A stretch of 64,000 nt of DNA, from the NCBI GenBank assembly GCA_910585015.1, contig CAJUCT010000015.1, positions 1 through 64,000 on the forward strand, in the 5' to 3' direction. The translations under genes were made by a program, and so were the position numbers. Source of the DNA: an uncultured Acetatifactor sp. (GTDB taxonomy: Bacteria > Bacillota > Clostridia > Lachnospirales > Lachnospiraceae). Under the pieces are notes generated by a model. It saw only the letters and a list, made by a program, of their open reading frames with translations. It ran no database searches and had not been told where the DNA came from. Positions 17,901 through 26,700 of the stretch are shown here, in pieces (position 1 is the first letter of the stretch; each line of letters opens with the position of its first letter).

Positions 17901-19137
17901 GCTGCAGGAGAAGCAGGAACAGCTGGGGAGGGAATTGGAACAGCAGCAGGAGAGCCATCAGAGAGATCTTCAGAGATATAAGCGTTTTGAGAAGGGATTT
18001 CGGGAGGAATACCAGCTGGGATATGTGGAGGGGCTGTTTGTACTCAGCGAGGACATGGAGGACCAGGCGACAAAGGTATGCGCTATGCTGGCAGGCAAAT
18101 TCGGCGGCAAAAAGCAGTCGGATCTCCATGGCCGCCTGCAGGAAATCTATCATGAGAACCGTGGATATCTGGTGGAATTTCAGCTTACCCTGCAGCCGCT
18201 TTTCGAGGAGGATGAGGAGGAAAACACGTTTGGGGTCTCCATGCGCAGAACCGACATTGTAGGAAAATACCGGGGGATAAACGTCAAGTTCAAGGAACTG
18301 CTGGAGAAGCTGCGGGAGGATGCGGAGGTCCAAAAGCGCCTGCTCAGCGATAAGGAGAGGGAACTGTTTGAGGATATCCTGGCCAATACCATCAGCAAGA
18401 AGATCCGTGCCAAGATCCACTCCAGCAAGCGGTGGGTGAGCAATATGAACCTCCTCATGGACTCCATGCATACCTCCAGCGGACTGAAATTGAGCCTGAG
18501 TTGGAAGAACAAGCAGGCACAGAAGGAGGAAGAACTGGATACCAGGGAGTTGGTGGAGCTATTGTCCAAGGACGCGGAAATCATGCGTGATGAAGAGGTG
18601 GAGAAGCTGTCCCTGCACTTCCGATCCAAGATCGCCGAGGCGAGGAAGATCACAGCGGAGGGGAACTCTGTGCAGTCCTTCCACGCCATCATGCGGGAGG
18701 TGCTGGATTACCGCAAATGGTTTGAATTCACATTGGAATGCCAGAAGACGGGGGAGAGGAAGAGGGATCTGACGGATCGGGTGTTCTTTACTTTCAGCGG
18801 CGGGGAAAAAGCCATGTCCATGTATGTGCCGCTTTTCTCGGCAGTGGTGGCAAAGTACGCGGGCGCCAGAGAGGACGCCCCCAGACTGATTTCTCTGGAC
18901 GAGGCATTTGCGGGGGTGGATGAGACAAATATCCGCGATATGTTCAAGCTGATGGTGGAGTGCCGCTTCAACTTCATGATCAATTCCCAGGTGTTGTGGG
19001 GAGACTATGACACGGTTCCGGGGCTGGCCATCTATCAGCTGCTGCGGCCGGAAAACGCAAAGTTTGTGACGGTGATCCAATATATCTGGAACGGTAAGGA
19101 ACGCAGATTGGTAAGTGGGGAGCGGGAAACGGAATAA
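14998..19137 (+). CDS. jetC: Wadjet protein JetC (SMC/MukB-like ATPase)
   Basis: This 1379-residue product is the motor of the Wadjet complex, extruding DNA loops with ATP. Walker A GANGSGKS is at residues 34-41. Long, Glu/Arg/Gln-rich coiled coils span roughly 240-600 and 760-1060 around a hinge-like globular part near 610-740 (MGVLDALIVPAEYRE ... ENDILKYQSVSHILSSIGVY). The head is completed by signature FTFSGGEKAMS (S1267-K1271) and Walker B LISLDEAF with D1301-E1302. The size and split-head layout are normal for JetC. GAAAGGGGAG precedes the ATG. jetD follows after 39 bases, so the two are probably co-transcribed. Confidence 0.92.
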   Translation: MNSEWQIHRIGLLDFWYYDEQEFEFLDGRMLLRGANGSGKSVTMQSFIPLLLDGNMRPERLDPFGSRARKMENYLLEEGDEREERTGYLYMELKRTGSEQYTTIGMGIRARKNKKLDTWYFCVTDGRRVGKDLFLYKDVQNRITCTRQELRNRLGEGGRILETQGEYVQCVNRLLFGFETLEEYQEMLDLLIQLRTPKLSKDFKPTIINEILSRSLQTLSEDDLRPMSEAIENMDSQKTNLDTLDESIRAAEQIEKSFDQYNQIVLYDKAALFTGCAQECRKQEKRLKELAQQRGDSCEQLEEEKTRYEELRREEEVLKQEEGSLQDSDAAKLKRQELELAGKKEEAEEEIAGKRTQEQEKDDRRREIESRQKKQKEQNDLLWEEIETTLAEMEETLGDIPFDDFAFLKKELLEDSRKEQAFQSHSRLLGEYVKRVEKGREVLFEEKSRQESYDNKLQEMDGLRGEQEQKERELRQYETLLQETKDEWIERFYQWEKNNQQLRLAEEVKQRTAQEIEKYVYGTDFNEIHNLGKEAFDTKEKELREEIYGAEQEKKLLSQQLQHIRGELQEWRDKKDPEPDHSEAVGRSRQLLEEKGIPFQQFYKVVDFGEQMGEEQASLLEEALLSMGVLDALIVPAEYRETVLKLDGGVCDRYIFSDVTRVKQNLLELLDVDNGENDILKYQSVSHILSSIGVYGKCVPGEDKGARDGKEAAGEIGCTWVNKEGNYRIGVLEGTVTGAYQACYIGVRARERYRREKLAQLEQEERLLLEQLEECERGLGELRARNELLKQEWDAFPAETDLKAAAREYADKSYELEQLGKRVTLLREQLRQAREELDEVQIRVREICAKCYLTARLDVFSEALDALGKYRELLTDVQLRHGEYRNGISILSSLADSLEAIDQDLDMIRYELGRISRKRNDLEASLVSVQRQLELTDYEKIRERLDYCLARLKALPELREDCRSRQAQLQEKQEQLGRELEQQQESHQRDLQRYKRFEKGFREEYQLGYVEGLFVLSEDMEDQATKVCAMLAGKFGGKKQSDLHGRLQEIYHENRGYLVEFQLTLQPLFEEDEEENTFGVSMRRTDIVGKYRGINVKFKELLEKLREDAEVQKRLLSDKERELFEDILANTISKKIRAKIHSSKRWVSNMNLLMDSMHTSSGLKLSLSWKNKQAQKEEELDTRELVELLSKDAEIMRDEEVEKLSLHFRSKIAEARKITAEGNSVQSFHAIMREVLDYRKWFEFTLECQKTGERKRDLTDRVFFTFSGGEKAMSMYVPLFSAVVAKYAGAREDAPRLISLDEAFAGVDETNIRDMFKLMVECRFNFMINSQVLWGDYDTVPGLAIYQLLRPENAKFVTVIQYIWNGKERRLVSGERETE

Positions 19138-19176
19138 CAAAGGGTTACAGGGATTAGGGCATGGGAGTCAAAAGGC

Positions 19177-20736
19177 ATGAGTGATCAAAACCAGTTGGAG
19201 GAATGTATCCGATATTTCAGGCAGCGGAAAATATATGACAGGCTGTTTGTAAAGGTTGCGGAGAAATACCATAGTCTTGGACGTTTCGGCGGCACGGTGC
19301 GGCTCTCGGGGCTGTGTACGGAGGACTGCCGGCAGCTGGGAGGCTTTTTTCAGAAGGATTACGAGGGTCAGAAAACTGTCACGATCTCGGCGGCGGCCAT
19401 GGAAAAGGCCCTGGCGGGCAGCCGCTTTGCTGGCCTATCGTGGGAAGACATTCTGCAGGGCTATTTCGGCAGGGAACTGGTGGGGCGGAAAGCGCAGCGG
19501 CAAAAGGAGAAAGAAGAGAGAGAACGCTTTTTCGCGGAGATAATCGAGACGGCTCCGGAGAGCCCGGGCAGTCTGTGGTTAGAACAGGTCCTGGGGGAAA
19601 AGGAGGAAGGCTATCTGCTGCTGATGAAGCACTATCGCGAGCAGCCGGATAAGCTAAAGGGGAGTCTGCTGCTTCTGCTGCAGGCGATTCCAAGACTGCC
19701 GCTTCTGACGGCCGGGAGAGAAGGGGTTTCCCATGAACTGTTGGCGGTGTTTGCCGCGGAAACCACTGGAGATCCGCATTTTTTTGACGCGGGAAAACTG
19801 GGAGAACAGCTGCTGGCTGCCTTTTTAAACTCCCGTTTTTGGGAGTCGCTGGTTCCGGGACTGAATGATGGCAAGTCTCTGTGCATCCAAAGTTTGGGCA
19901 AGACGGAGGATAACGAAGAACCCGGAAGAATGAGGAATACGGAGGATAACGGAGAACCCGGAAGAATGGGGGATACGGTGGATAATGAAGAACCTGGAAG
20001 AATGGAGGATACGGAGGATATCGTAGAACCCGGAAGAATGGAGGATACAGAGGATAACGAAGAACCCGGAAGAATGGAGGATACGGTGGATAGCGGAGAA
20101 TCCGGGAAAATGGAGGATTTCAGAGCGGAGGAGAAGGCCGCTCTCTTCTACAGAGCGGGTCTTCTCAAGGACGAACTCTCCAATCATGTGCTTGTCTACG
20201 GGATCAGCGGCGCGGAGAAGCATGGCAGGCCGCATAAGGGCATCCTGGGCTATCTGGAACAGGGGGAGCCCTTGCACCTGTCCCTCTTGACACTGGGAAA
20301 GCTGGCGCGGGTGAGCCCGCAGACAGGAAAACGTGTATATATTGTGGAAAATCCTGCTGTATTCGCGGTGCTGGCGAAAGCCTGGCCGGATGCCGCTATC
20401 GTGTGCGGCAACGGACAGACGCGGCTGGCAACGCTGGTGCTGCTGGATCTGTTTGGCTCAGATACGGAATTTTGGTATGCGGGGGATTATGACCCGGAGG
20501 GACTGCTGATCGCCCAGAGACTAAAGGAGCGCTACAGGGAGAGACTGCATTTCTGGCAATACCGCAGAGAATTTTATGAGAAATACCGATCCGATGTGGA
20601 AATCAGCGACAGGAGCATAAAAAAGCTGGACCGCGTCTACCGGGAGGAATTACAGGACATCAAACAGGCTATGAAGCGGCAAAAGAAAGCCGCTTATCAG
20701 GAGGCGATGCTGGGAGAATATCTTGGGGACAGGTAG
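19177..20736 (+). CDS. jetD: Wadjet nuclease JetD (Toprim domain)
   Basis: This 519-residue product is the DNA-cleaving subunit, related to the Toprim subunit of topoisomerase VI/Spo11. An N-terminal arm (RYFRQRKIYDRLFVKVAEKY) is followed by helical DNA-binding parts. The C-terminal Toprim fold has E391 in VYIVENPAVF and the DxD in GDYDPEGL (D437, D439), so the metal site looks intact. Between them (residues about 244-315) lies an acidic 12-residue motif repeated six times that is not part of any JetD I know; the flanking domains stay in frame. With jetABC complete, the system should be functional unless the repeat interferes. Confidence 0.88.
   Translation: MSDQNQLEECIRYFRQRKIYDRLFVKVAEKYHSLGRFGGTVRLSGLCTEDCRQLGGFFQKDYEGQKTVTISAAAMEKALAGSRFAGLSWEDILQGYFGRELVGRKAQRQKEKEERERFFAEIIETAPESPGSLWLEQVLGEKEEGYLLLMKHYREQPDKLKGSLLLLLQAIPRLPLLTAGREGVSHELLAVFAAETTGDPHFFDAGKLGEQLLAAFLNSRFWESLVPGLNDGKSLCIQSLGKTEDNEEPGRMRNTEDNGEPGRMGDTVDNEEPGRMEDTEDIVEPGRMEDTEDNEEPGRMEDTVDSGESGKMEDFRAEEKAALFYRAGLLKDELSNHVLVYGISGAEKHGRPHKGILGYLEQGEPLHLSLLTLGKLARVSPQTGKRVYIVENPAVFAVLAKAWPDAAIVCGNGQTRLATLVLLDLFGSDTEFWYAGDYDPEGLLIAQRLKERYRERLHFWQYRREFYEKYRSDVEISDRSIKKLDRVYREELQDIKQAMKRQKKAAYQEAMLGEYLGDR
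19906..20121 (+). repeat. In-frame 36-bp minisatellite within jetD (six copies)
   Basis: Six 36-base units encode variants of EDNEEPGRMEDT. The array is Glu/Asp-rich, probably disordered, and keeps the reading frame. Changes in copy number would lengthen or shorten the linker between the JetD N-terminal domain and the Toprim domain without frameshift. Confidence 0.93.
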
Positions 20737-20787
20737 GCTTTGGACCGCTTGCCCCAAGGCATCGGGATAGGAGTTTGGAGAGAGGTC

Positions 20788-21238
20788 ATGAATAATAGTA
20801 TAGTTTTACATGCCAAATCCATATATTTTTTGCTGGAAAATGCGGGGCCGGTCATTCAGTACCGGCTCCGCAAGGAAATTCTGCAGGATTTAACTTCCGC
20901 AGAGGAAGAAAAGCTGCTGGAACGGATCTACCGGCTTCCTCCTTTTGTGCTGTTGCAAAGTTATGTCAAGCCGGACGGCTACATCAGCAGCGGCATGCAC
21001 AGCTGGGACAACTGGCGGGGGCAGGTTCTGCACGAGACGCCCCTGCAGGACGGGGAGAGCGCCGCCAGGTTGCTGTCTTACTACAGGATTCCCAAGGAGC
21101 ATCCCACGGTGGCCGGGTTCGTGGCCGCCGCCCTATGGGGACGTGCGGCTGGAGGCGGATTACTGGCAGAAGAAGGCGCTGCTCTGTGATCTCACTTTCT
21201 GGGCGGTGGAGTTTCTGTGGCTGGCGGAAGGGACATGA
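20788..21238 (+). pseudogene. Frameshifted and truncated gene of unknown family
   Basis: From an ATG at 20788 the frame reads MNNSIVLHAKSIYFLLENAG, EILQDLTSAEEEKLLERI and a glycine/tryptophan-rich stretch (KPDGYISSGMHSWDNWRGQV). It then changes quality near 21120-21140 and stops at 21189. The neighbouring frame continues sensibly from there (DVRLEADYWQKKALLCDLTF, then WAVEFLWLAEGT) to a stop at 21238, pointing to a one- or two-base slip in a GC-rich run. The protein resembles the start of larger (about 300-residue) clostridial proteins with prenyltransferase-like helical repeats, so the 3' half is also missing. It starts 51 bases after jetD but is not part of Wadjet. Confidence 0.65.
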
Positions 21239-21366
21239 CATTATAAAAACTCCTTTTTCGGAATTGTGTACCCATGGAAAGCGACCATATAAATACACAT
21301 TGCAGGCAGTGGGCATACATTTTATATTCAAGTATATAAATCGAAAGTTTTCTTGGAGAATTAGAT

Positions 21367-21903
21367 ATGCGAGCGATTATTATTAGACATGGAGAAGTGG
21401 ATTTTCAATGGAGCAAATGGAGTACATCAGGACAGTTTAACAAAGACTGTAAAATGTATGACGAAGCACCGATTTTGTCTCAATTATCTGATGTTCCTCA
21501 AATAAATTATCAAAATATTTATACCAGTAGTTTACAAAGAAGCAGGGAAACGGCCAAGCAGTTGTTTGGTGAAAAAGACTTTATTTTTACAAAATGGCTT
21601 AATGAAGTACCATTATGTGCAAGTGTTGCTTCAAATAAAAAGTTACCCTTAATATTTTGGAATGTTTCAGGACGCTTACAATGGTTTTTAAATATTCATT
21701 CACAAAAGGAATGTAGGAAAGAAACCATCTATCGCGCAGAACGATTTATAGAAATCATAACCAAAAAGAATAGCGACTGTATTATTGTCACACATGGATT
21801 TTTTATGCACACGCTCCTAAGTCAAATGAAGAAGCAGGGATTTCAGATCAGTCACACGCGATTTAGTTATTCAAACGGCGAGTGTGTTATTGCGGAACAT
21901 TAA
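21367..21903 (+). CDS. Histidine phosphatase family protein
   Basis: This 178-residue product belongs to the phosphoglycerate-mutase-like superfamily: catalytic motif IIIRHGE with R7-H8 at the very start, the second arginine in YTSSLQRSRETA, and the distal histidine in VTHGFFM. These enzymes form a phosphohistidine and hydrolyse small phosphomonoesters or act on proteins or nucleotides; the substrate cannot be told. The gene is clearly more A+T-rich than the Wadjet genes before it, suggesting separate acquisition. TTGGAGAA lies before the ATG. It appears to be a single-gene unit. Confidence 0.88.
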   Translation: MRAIIIRHGEVDFQWSKWSTSGQFNKDCKMYDEAPILSQLSDVPQINYQNIYTSSLQRSRETAKQLFGEKDFIFTKWLNEVPLCASVASNKKLPLIFWNVSGRLQWFLNIHSQKECRKETIYRAERFIEIITKKNSDCIIVTHGFFMHTLLSQMKKQGFQISHTRFSYSNGECVIAEH

Positions 21904-22301
21904 ATTCCTGAACACTTTTCCGAAAAGTAGGGAGTATAAAAAAGGATATAATGTATTGCTTTTTCTTTTGAACGCCAGCATCTGGTTGAACATGCATATG
22001 CAATCCTTCTGGAGGACGGGGATATATGCAGGAAAATTTGAAGGGAATCTGGAATAACCGCTAATTTCTACAATAAATTCTTTCAAGATCAAATGCGTCT
22101 GGACTTCGTGGCGGACAAGATTTTATAGGAACAGCTGTCTCTGGAGGAGGCGCAGGACGAACCCTTGGCGGCTCTTTCAGACGGACCGGCCCCCAAGGGG
22201 CCGGTCTCTCATCGCGCAGGCGGCAAGAAGACATTTGCGAGATCCCGCCGTTGTTCGGTGTGCGCTCCACTGCGCCGGACATAAGTGTGAACAATAACGC
22301 A
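21904..22301. other. Intergenic region with a strong GC hairpin
   Basis: No gene is visible in these 398 bases. At 22184-22206 GACCGGCCCC pairs perfectly with GGGGCCGGTC around a CAA loop. No T run follows on either strand, so it is not a typical intrinsic terminator. The surroundings look like decayed coding sequence. Confidence 0.5.
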
Positions 22302-23270
22302 CTAACCTATCCAGTTCATAACATGCTCCACAATCTGATCCAGATATTCAAAGTGAAGATAATGGCTGCCTTCCAACCGGATCACTTCTCCTCTGCCGTT
22401 TTCGGGCAGCACGTCCCGGTGCAGCTGTTCCCAGGTGGAAAGAAGGCTGCAGTTGCTGCCGGATATAAACTGCAGGACCGCGACCTGATCGGGAAAGCGC
22501 ATCCCTCTGGCGGTTTCCACATTGGCGTCCAGATACTTCAGTTCATTCATAACGGTCTTGTTATAGGCATTGTCCAAGGATAAAATGCGGAAAACCTCCA
22601 GTTCCTTGTCCGTATAGGGGTAAGTGGTATCCGCGTAAACAGCATTTCGAGGGTTGCCGGCGGACAGCAGCCGGTTAAGTCCCACCGCGTTCGTCACTTT
22701 TGTCAGGTATGCGGATATCTTGTTGATGGCCGTGATGCTGATGGGGAACGGCTGCTCGTCGTTCATGCCGGGTACGGAAGGGTCTATGCCGATAAAGCCC
22801 TTCACCTCGTCGGGATACTGATTGGCCCAATAGAGGGAATACAGTCCCCCGATGGAATGCCCCATCAGGTAATATTCCTCATATCCCAGCGTCTCCACAC
22901 AGCTGTGCAGTTCCTCTACTATGTTTTCGATGGTGCGGTCCTGTGGCGTTTTGTCGGACAGGCCATAGCCAAAGGGTTCTATGGTTGTCACACAGTAGTT
23001 CTGTGAGAGGGCGGCAGCGAGAGGCTCCAATTCCAGTATGGGGGATGCGGAGCCGAAACCCGACAATAGAATGATCACCGGATTGTCCGCGTCTCCTTTC
23101 ACATCGACTCGCATGCTTTTTCCATCTACCGAAACTGCCTGACCGTAGGCATCCTGGAGCTTGGACTTTGTTAAAAGCCTGCATATGGCATTGACGATAG
23201 TTCCGAGAATGATGACTGCCAGAAGCAGAAGCAGCAGCCACTTTAGTACTTTTCTGATTTTGCGCCACAT
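22302..23270 (-). CDS. Membrane-anchored alpha/beta hydrolase
   Basis: This 322-residue product has one N-terminal membrane helix (about residues 8-29) and an alpha/beta-hydrolase fold outside the cytoplasm. The nucleophile elbow GHSIGG places Ser139, the oxyanion region is LLSGFGSASPILE, and a late His (about 303-306 in GSHYLHFEY) would complete the triad. It would hydrolyse an ester, amide or epoxide of unknown identity. GGAGGAATC precedes the ATG, and its own promoter lies 25 bases upstream. It is transcribed away from the phosphorothioation island and probably marks the flank of the island. Confidence 0.9.
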   Translation of the reverse strand: MWRKIRKVLKWLLLLLLAVIILGTIVNAICRLLTKSKLQDAYGQAVSVDGKSMRVDVKGDADNPVIILLSGFGSASPILELEPLAAALSQNYCVTTIEPFGYGLSDKTPQDRTIENIVEELHSCVETLGYEEYYLMGHSIGGLYSLYWANQYPDEVKGFIGIDPSVPGMNDEQPFPISITAINKISAYLTKVTNAVGLNRLLSAGNPRNAVYADTTYPYTDKELEVFRILSLDNAYNKTVMNELKYLDANVETARGMRFPDQVAVLQFISGSNCSLLSTWEQLHRDVLPENGRGEVIRLEGSHYLHFEYLDQIVEHVMNWIG

Positions 23271-23295
23271 GTTAGATTCCTCCTTTGAATTTGTG

Positions 23296-23323
23296 ATTGT
23301 ATATCATTTTGTGGGTGTCCCAA
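23296..23323 (-). promoter_or_regulatory. Sigma-A type promoter for the alpha/beta hydrolase gene
   Basis: On the minus strand TTGGGA (23323-23318) and TACAAT (23301-23296) are 16 bases apart, just upstream of the hydrolase start at 23270. Confidence 0.6.
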
Positions 23324-23679
23324 TGTTATTGTGGCTTATTGAGACTGGTATATTATAGTGCATACATCATGGATTTGCAAGGGCTTTTTGGGCACTTTTG
23401 GGGCAAAAAGAAAATGCCTATTGCAATTTTGCTCTGTGTATGTTATTGTTTTTACAGAGCATATATTTCTAATCACATTTGGTAAAGCAATTCACTTTTC
23501 AGGATATCAGAAAATCTATGCTTACAATTCAAATAATAATTGAAAAAAGCGGGGATTTTCGGGAAGTGGTATTCGGAGAGTGGCGCTGCATGGTATCTCC
23601 CTGCTTATGGGAGGTACAAAATTGGGCAAAAAAGAAATGACGGGGATGTTTATTCCCCCCAAATTGGGGTGGAGTTAAG

Positions 23680-23730
23680 GTGGCAAAAGAAATCTATATT
23701 TACAAAATAGACGAGGAGTACTTCGTATAA
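23680..23730 (+). CDS. Possible leader peptide upstream of the NERD helicase
   Basis: A GTG preceded by GGAGTTAAG opens a 16-codon frame, VAKEIYIYKIDEEYFV, ending in TAA 12 bases before the helicase ATG. It is rich in Tyr and Ile. The 13-base palindrome at 23657-23669 lies directly before it. It could be a regulatory leader or chance; there is no comparative evidence. Confidence 0.3.
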   Translation: MAKEIYIYKIDEEYFV

Positions 23731-23742
23731 GGAGAACGGAGA

Positions 23743-26700
23743 ATGGCTAAATTTATTGGATCATATTTGACGGACAATAATTGGGGAGAAGACTATTTTA
23801 TATCAAAGTTGGTAAAATACTTTGACGATACACATATTGTTTACAGAAATAGAATGCTATTTGGCACACAATTTGATGTGTGTATGCTTGTTCCAGAAAT
23901 TGGTGTTGTTATTTTTGAAGTGAAAGCCTGGCGTCCGGATACTATTTTACGTGTAGAAAATGGCGACAGTGTTTGGATTAAGGATGCCGAGTCGGAGCAT
24001 GGGCAATCATCGCATGATCCCACAGGACAGGTAAGAGGATATGTGTTTGGCATGAGAACGAAAATCCGGCAGAAGACAGGCAAAAAACCACTGGTCCTTG
24101 GCATGGTATGTTTTCCGCAGATAACAGAGGATATCTATAAAAGTAAGGGGCTGGATAGAGTTTGCGAGCACGAAATAACAATATTAAAAGAAGATTTGAT
24201 GTCAAAGGCGGCTTTATATCATAAGGTAAATTTGGCTATAAAAAATTGTGCGCTGCGTGGAATGTATTGTTCTAAATTTGACCAGGATTTGCTGTTTAGG
24301 ACAAGGCAGATTTATGAAAATGATCTGACTAAGGAAGATTTGGATTGTGTAAATGCGAATGTTATCGAGGAATGTGCTCCATATGAACAAACATTTTATT
24401 CCTATTTTGTCTCATTACCGGGATCATATTCTAATAAACAATTTGTAATAGACAAAATATGTAAATATTATTCAGTTGGGACAAAGATATATGCAATTGT
24501 TGATTGTGCAGAGGATGTTAAAAGGATTGGAGACAAGATAGATGAGGTTTTGGTTAGAAAGGGCTTGACGAGAGATAATGCAGAATTGCATATAGATTTT
24601 GAGGGGAGGGCGGATCATAAGCCTCCAGTCAGGGAAATGGGGAGTCAGTATACGGCGTTTAACATTTCAGTAGTCTTTTTTTCGGACAAGCTGCGCTTCA
24701 TGGAGTGCTTTGACGGGGGATTTCAATCTGATGACAGTGAATATATAAAGGGAATCAGCCAAAAATGCAGATTTAATTATGAGCAATTTGAAATTGAACA
24801 TGCTGATTGTATGAAGAATATATTGGTAAAGGCGGGGGCCGGTACGGGAAAGACTTATACGATGATCTCACGTATCAGCTATATTTGTCATATGCAGAAA
24901 TGTTCTCTGCGTGAAATGGTGAACCGTATTGTGATGATCACTTTTACGAATGACGCCGCTGAGAATATGGAAAAGAAGATTAAGGAGTATTTCAATAACT
25001 ATTATCTTTTGACGAACAATTTGGATTGTCTTGATTTTGTCAGCCAGATAGATAAAATGCAGATCGGTACAATCCATTCATATGCAAAGAATATGATAGG
25101 GTTGTTAGGCGGAGAGTTGGGCTATGGACATGACTTAACCATTACTTCTGGGGAATATAAAAGGAAAAAGATTGTTTCCGAAATGGTGGATCGTTATCTG
25201 AAGGAAAAACAATCGCTGTATGGTGAGGATTATATTGATAAGCTAGGAATACCAATTTACGCAATTCAGAATAATGTTATTAGCTTCATAAAACATCTTC
25301 ACAATCAAAGTATAGATATACCTTCCATAAAAGCGGAAAACTTCGGAGAACCGAATAATAAGCCGGGGGATTCAATGGCATTGCATGCGCTCTTGGCCGC
25401 AGTGATCCCAGAGACTGAATCGGAATATAACCGACAGTTACGTGAAGAAAACAAAGTGCATTTGAGCAGTATAATGTCTGTATTGAGAAAATGTCTTTCT
25501 AAAGAAGAGAATCTAAAGCATCTTAAGCAAATGGAAACTGGGTGTCCTAAGTTTATGTTTATAGATGAGTTTCAGGACACGGATGACACCCAGATTGAGG
25601 CACTGCAGACAATTGCTGAGGTGCTGGAATATAAACTTTTTGTGGTGGGGGATATTAAGCAGTGTATCTATAGATTTAGAGGCGCTAAGGAGAAGGCTTT
25701 TGACCAGTTGCACTGTGAAGAACATGGAGGCCAGTGGTGCAGATTTTCGTTGAACTGGAATTATCGTACAGATATGAGGTTGTTGAGACTTTTTGATTTT
25801 TCTTTTGCCGATTGGGGAAGACATAAGAAAGATGGGGAACAACTGCTGGTGTATAATCCGGAGGGAGACCTGAAGAATGAATCGGATCGACTACAGGGTG
25901 TGAGGGATTATAATTCCAAGAAAGCAGAGAGCGATTTCTACAGGAAAATAACCATTACAAATGAGACAATGAGAATGGATGCTCTTTTTGCAGAAGTTGA
26001 GCGCCAGGTGGAGAGAATCCGGCGGCGCATAAAAGAAGAGCAAGAAAAGAATAGAAACTTGCCAGATGAACAGAGAGAACTCGCTATCCTTGTAAGAGAA
26101 AACTGGCAGGCAGATCTGGTGCATAAAGAGGGAAAGGCACGGGGGATCCAGGTTCAGACAAATACCAGCGGAGATTTATATAGAACCGAGCCCGCAATTG
26201 ACATGTTGAAGTTGGCGAATGCGCTGATTCATTATGACGAGTCGGATTATTTGTATTCTTTTGTTGCCTCTAACTTTATTATCAACGAACCGAGTAAGGC
26301 GTACATGTATAAAATTCGGGAAGATGAGAATAAAAATAGCTGGAAACCTAAAAAGAAAGAGGAGGATGTTACGCAGACAAAAGAATTGCTTAAATTGATT
26401 AATACGCAGTTGTCCGGAGCAGTAGCGTTCTCTCCTTTGTCCTGGGATAAAGTTGTGGCAAGTGTCCGAACCAGGCCAATACTTCAAGTTCTTAGAACGA
26501 TATATTCGATTCTTAAGCCTTGGAGAAATTTTGGAGACGGTAATTCCCAACTGGAGACATATTATAAAGAGAATGTGGATCTCCTGTTTGAAGAACTGAT
26601 TACTTCGAGTGACAGTGAGTCTTTGTCCTTGAATGTTCTCGCGGAAATATTGAGTGTTAATATAGCTACACAGAAAAATGTGGACAGCAGGGTTCCGGTC

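Larger units (their letters stand above)
23271..23742. other. Intergenic region upstream of the NERD-helicase operon
   Basis: These 472 A+T-rich bases hold a minus-strand promoter (23296-23323), a palindrome CCCCAAATTGGGG (23657-23669) and a possible 16-codon leader ORF (23680-23730). No consensus promoter for the large operon was found, so its promoter may need an activator. A left boundary of the island probably lies here, but no direct repeats were recognised. Confidence 0.5.

Noticed and set aside
17668..18471. 267-codon minus-strand frame opposite the jetC 3' half
   Set aside because: No start signal and no family features; JetC continues across it with an intact signature motif.
19906..20121. 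Repeat array considered as a CRISPR array
   Set aside because: The units are directly contiguous with no spacers, are in frame and lie inside a coding gene.
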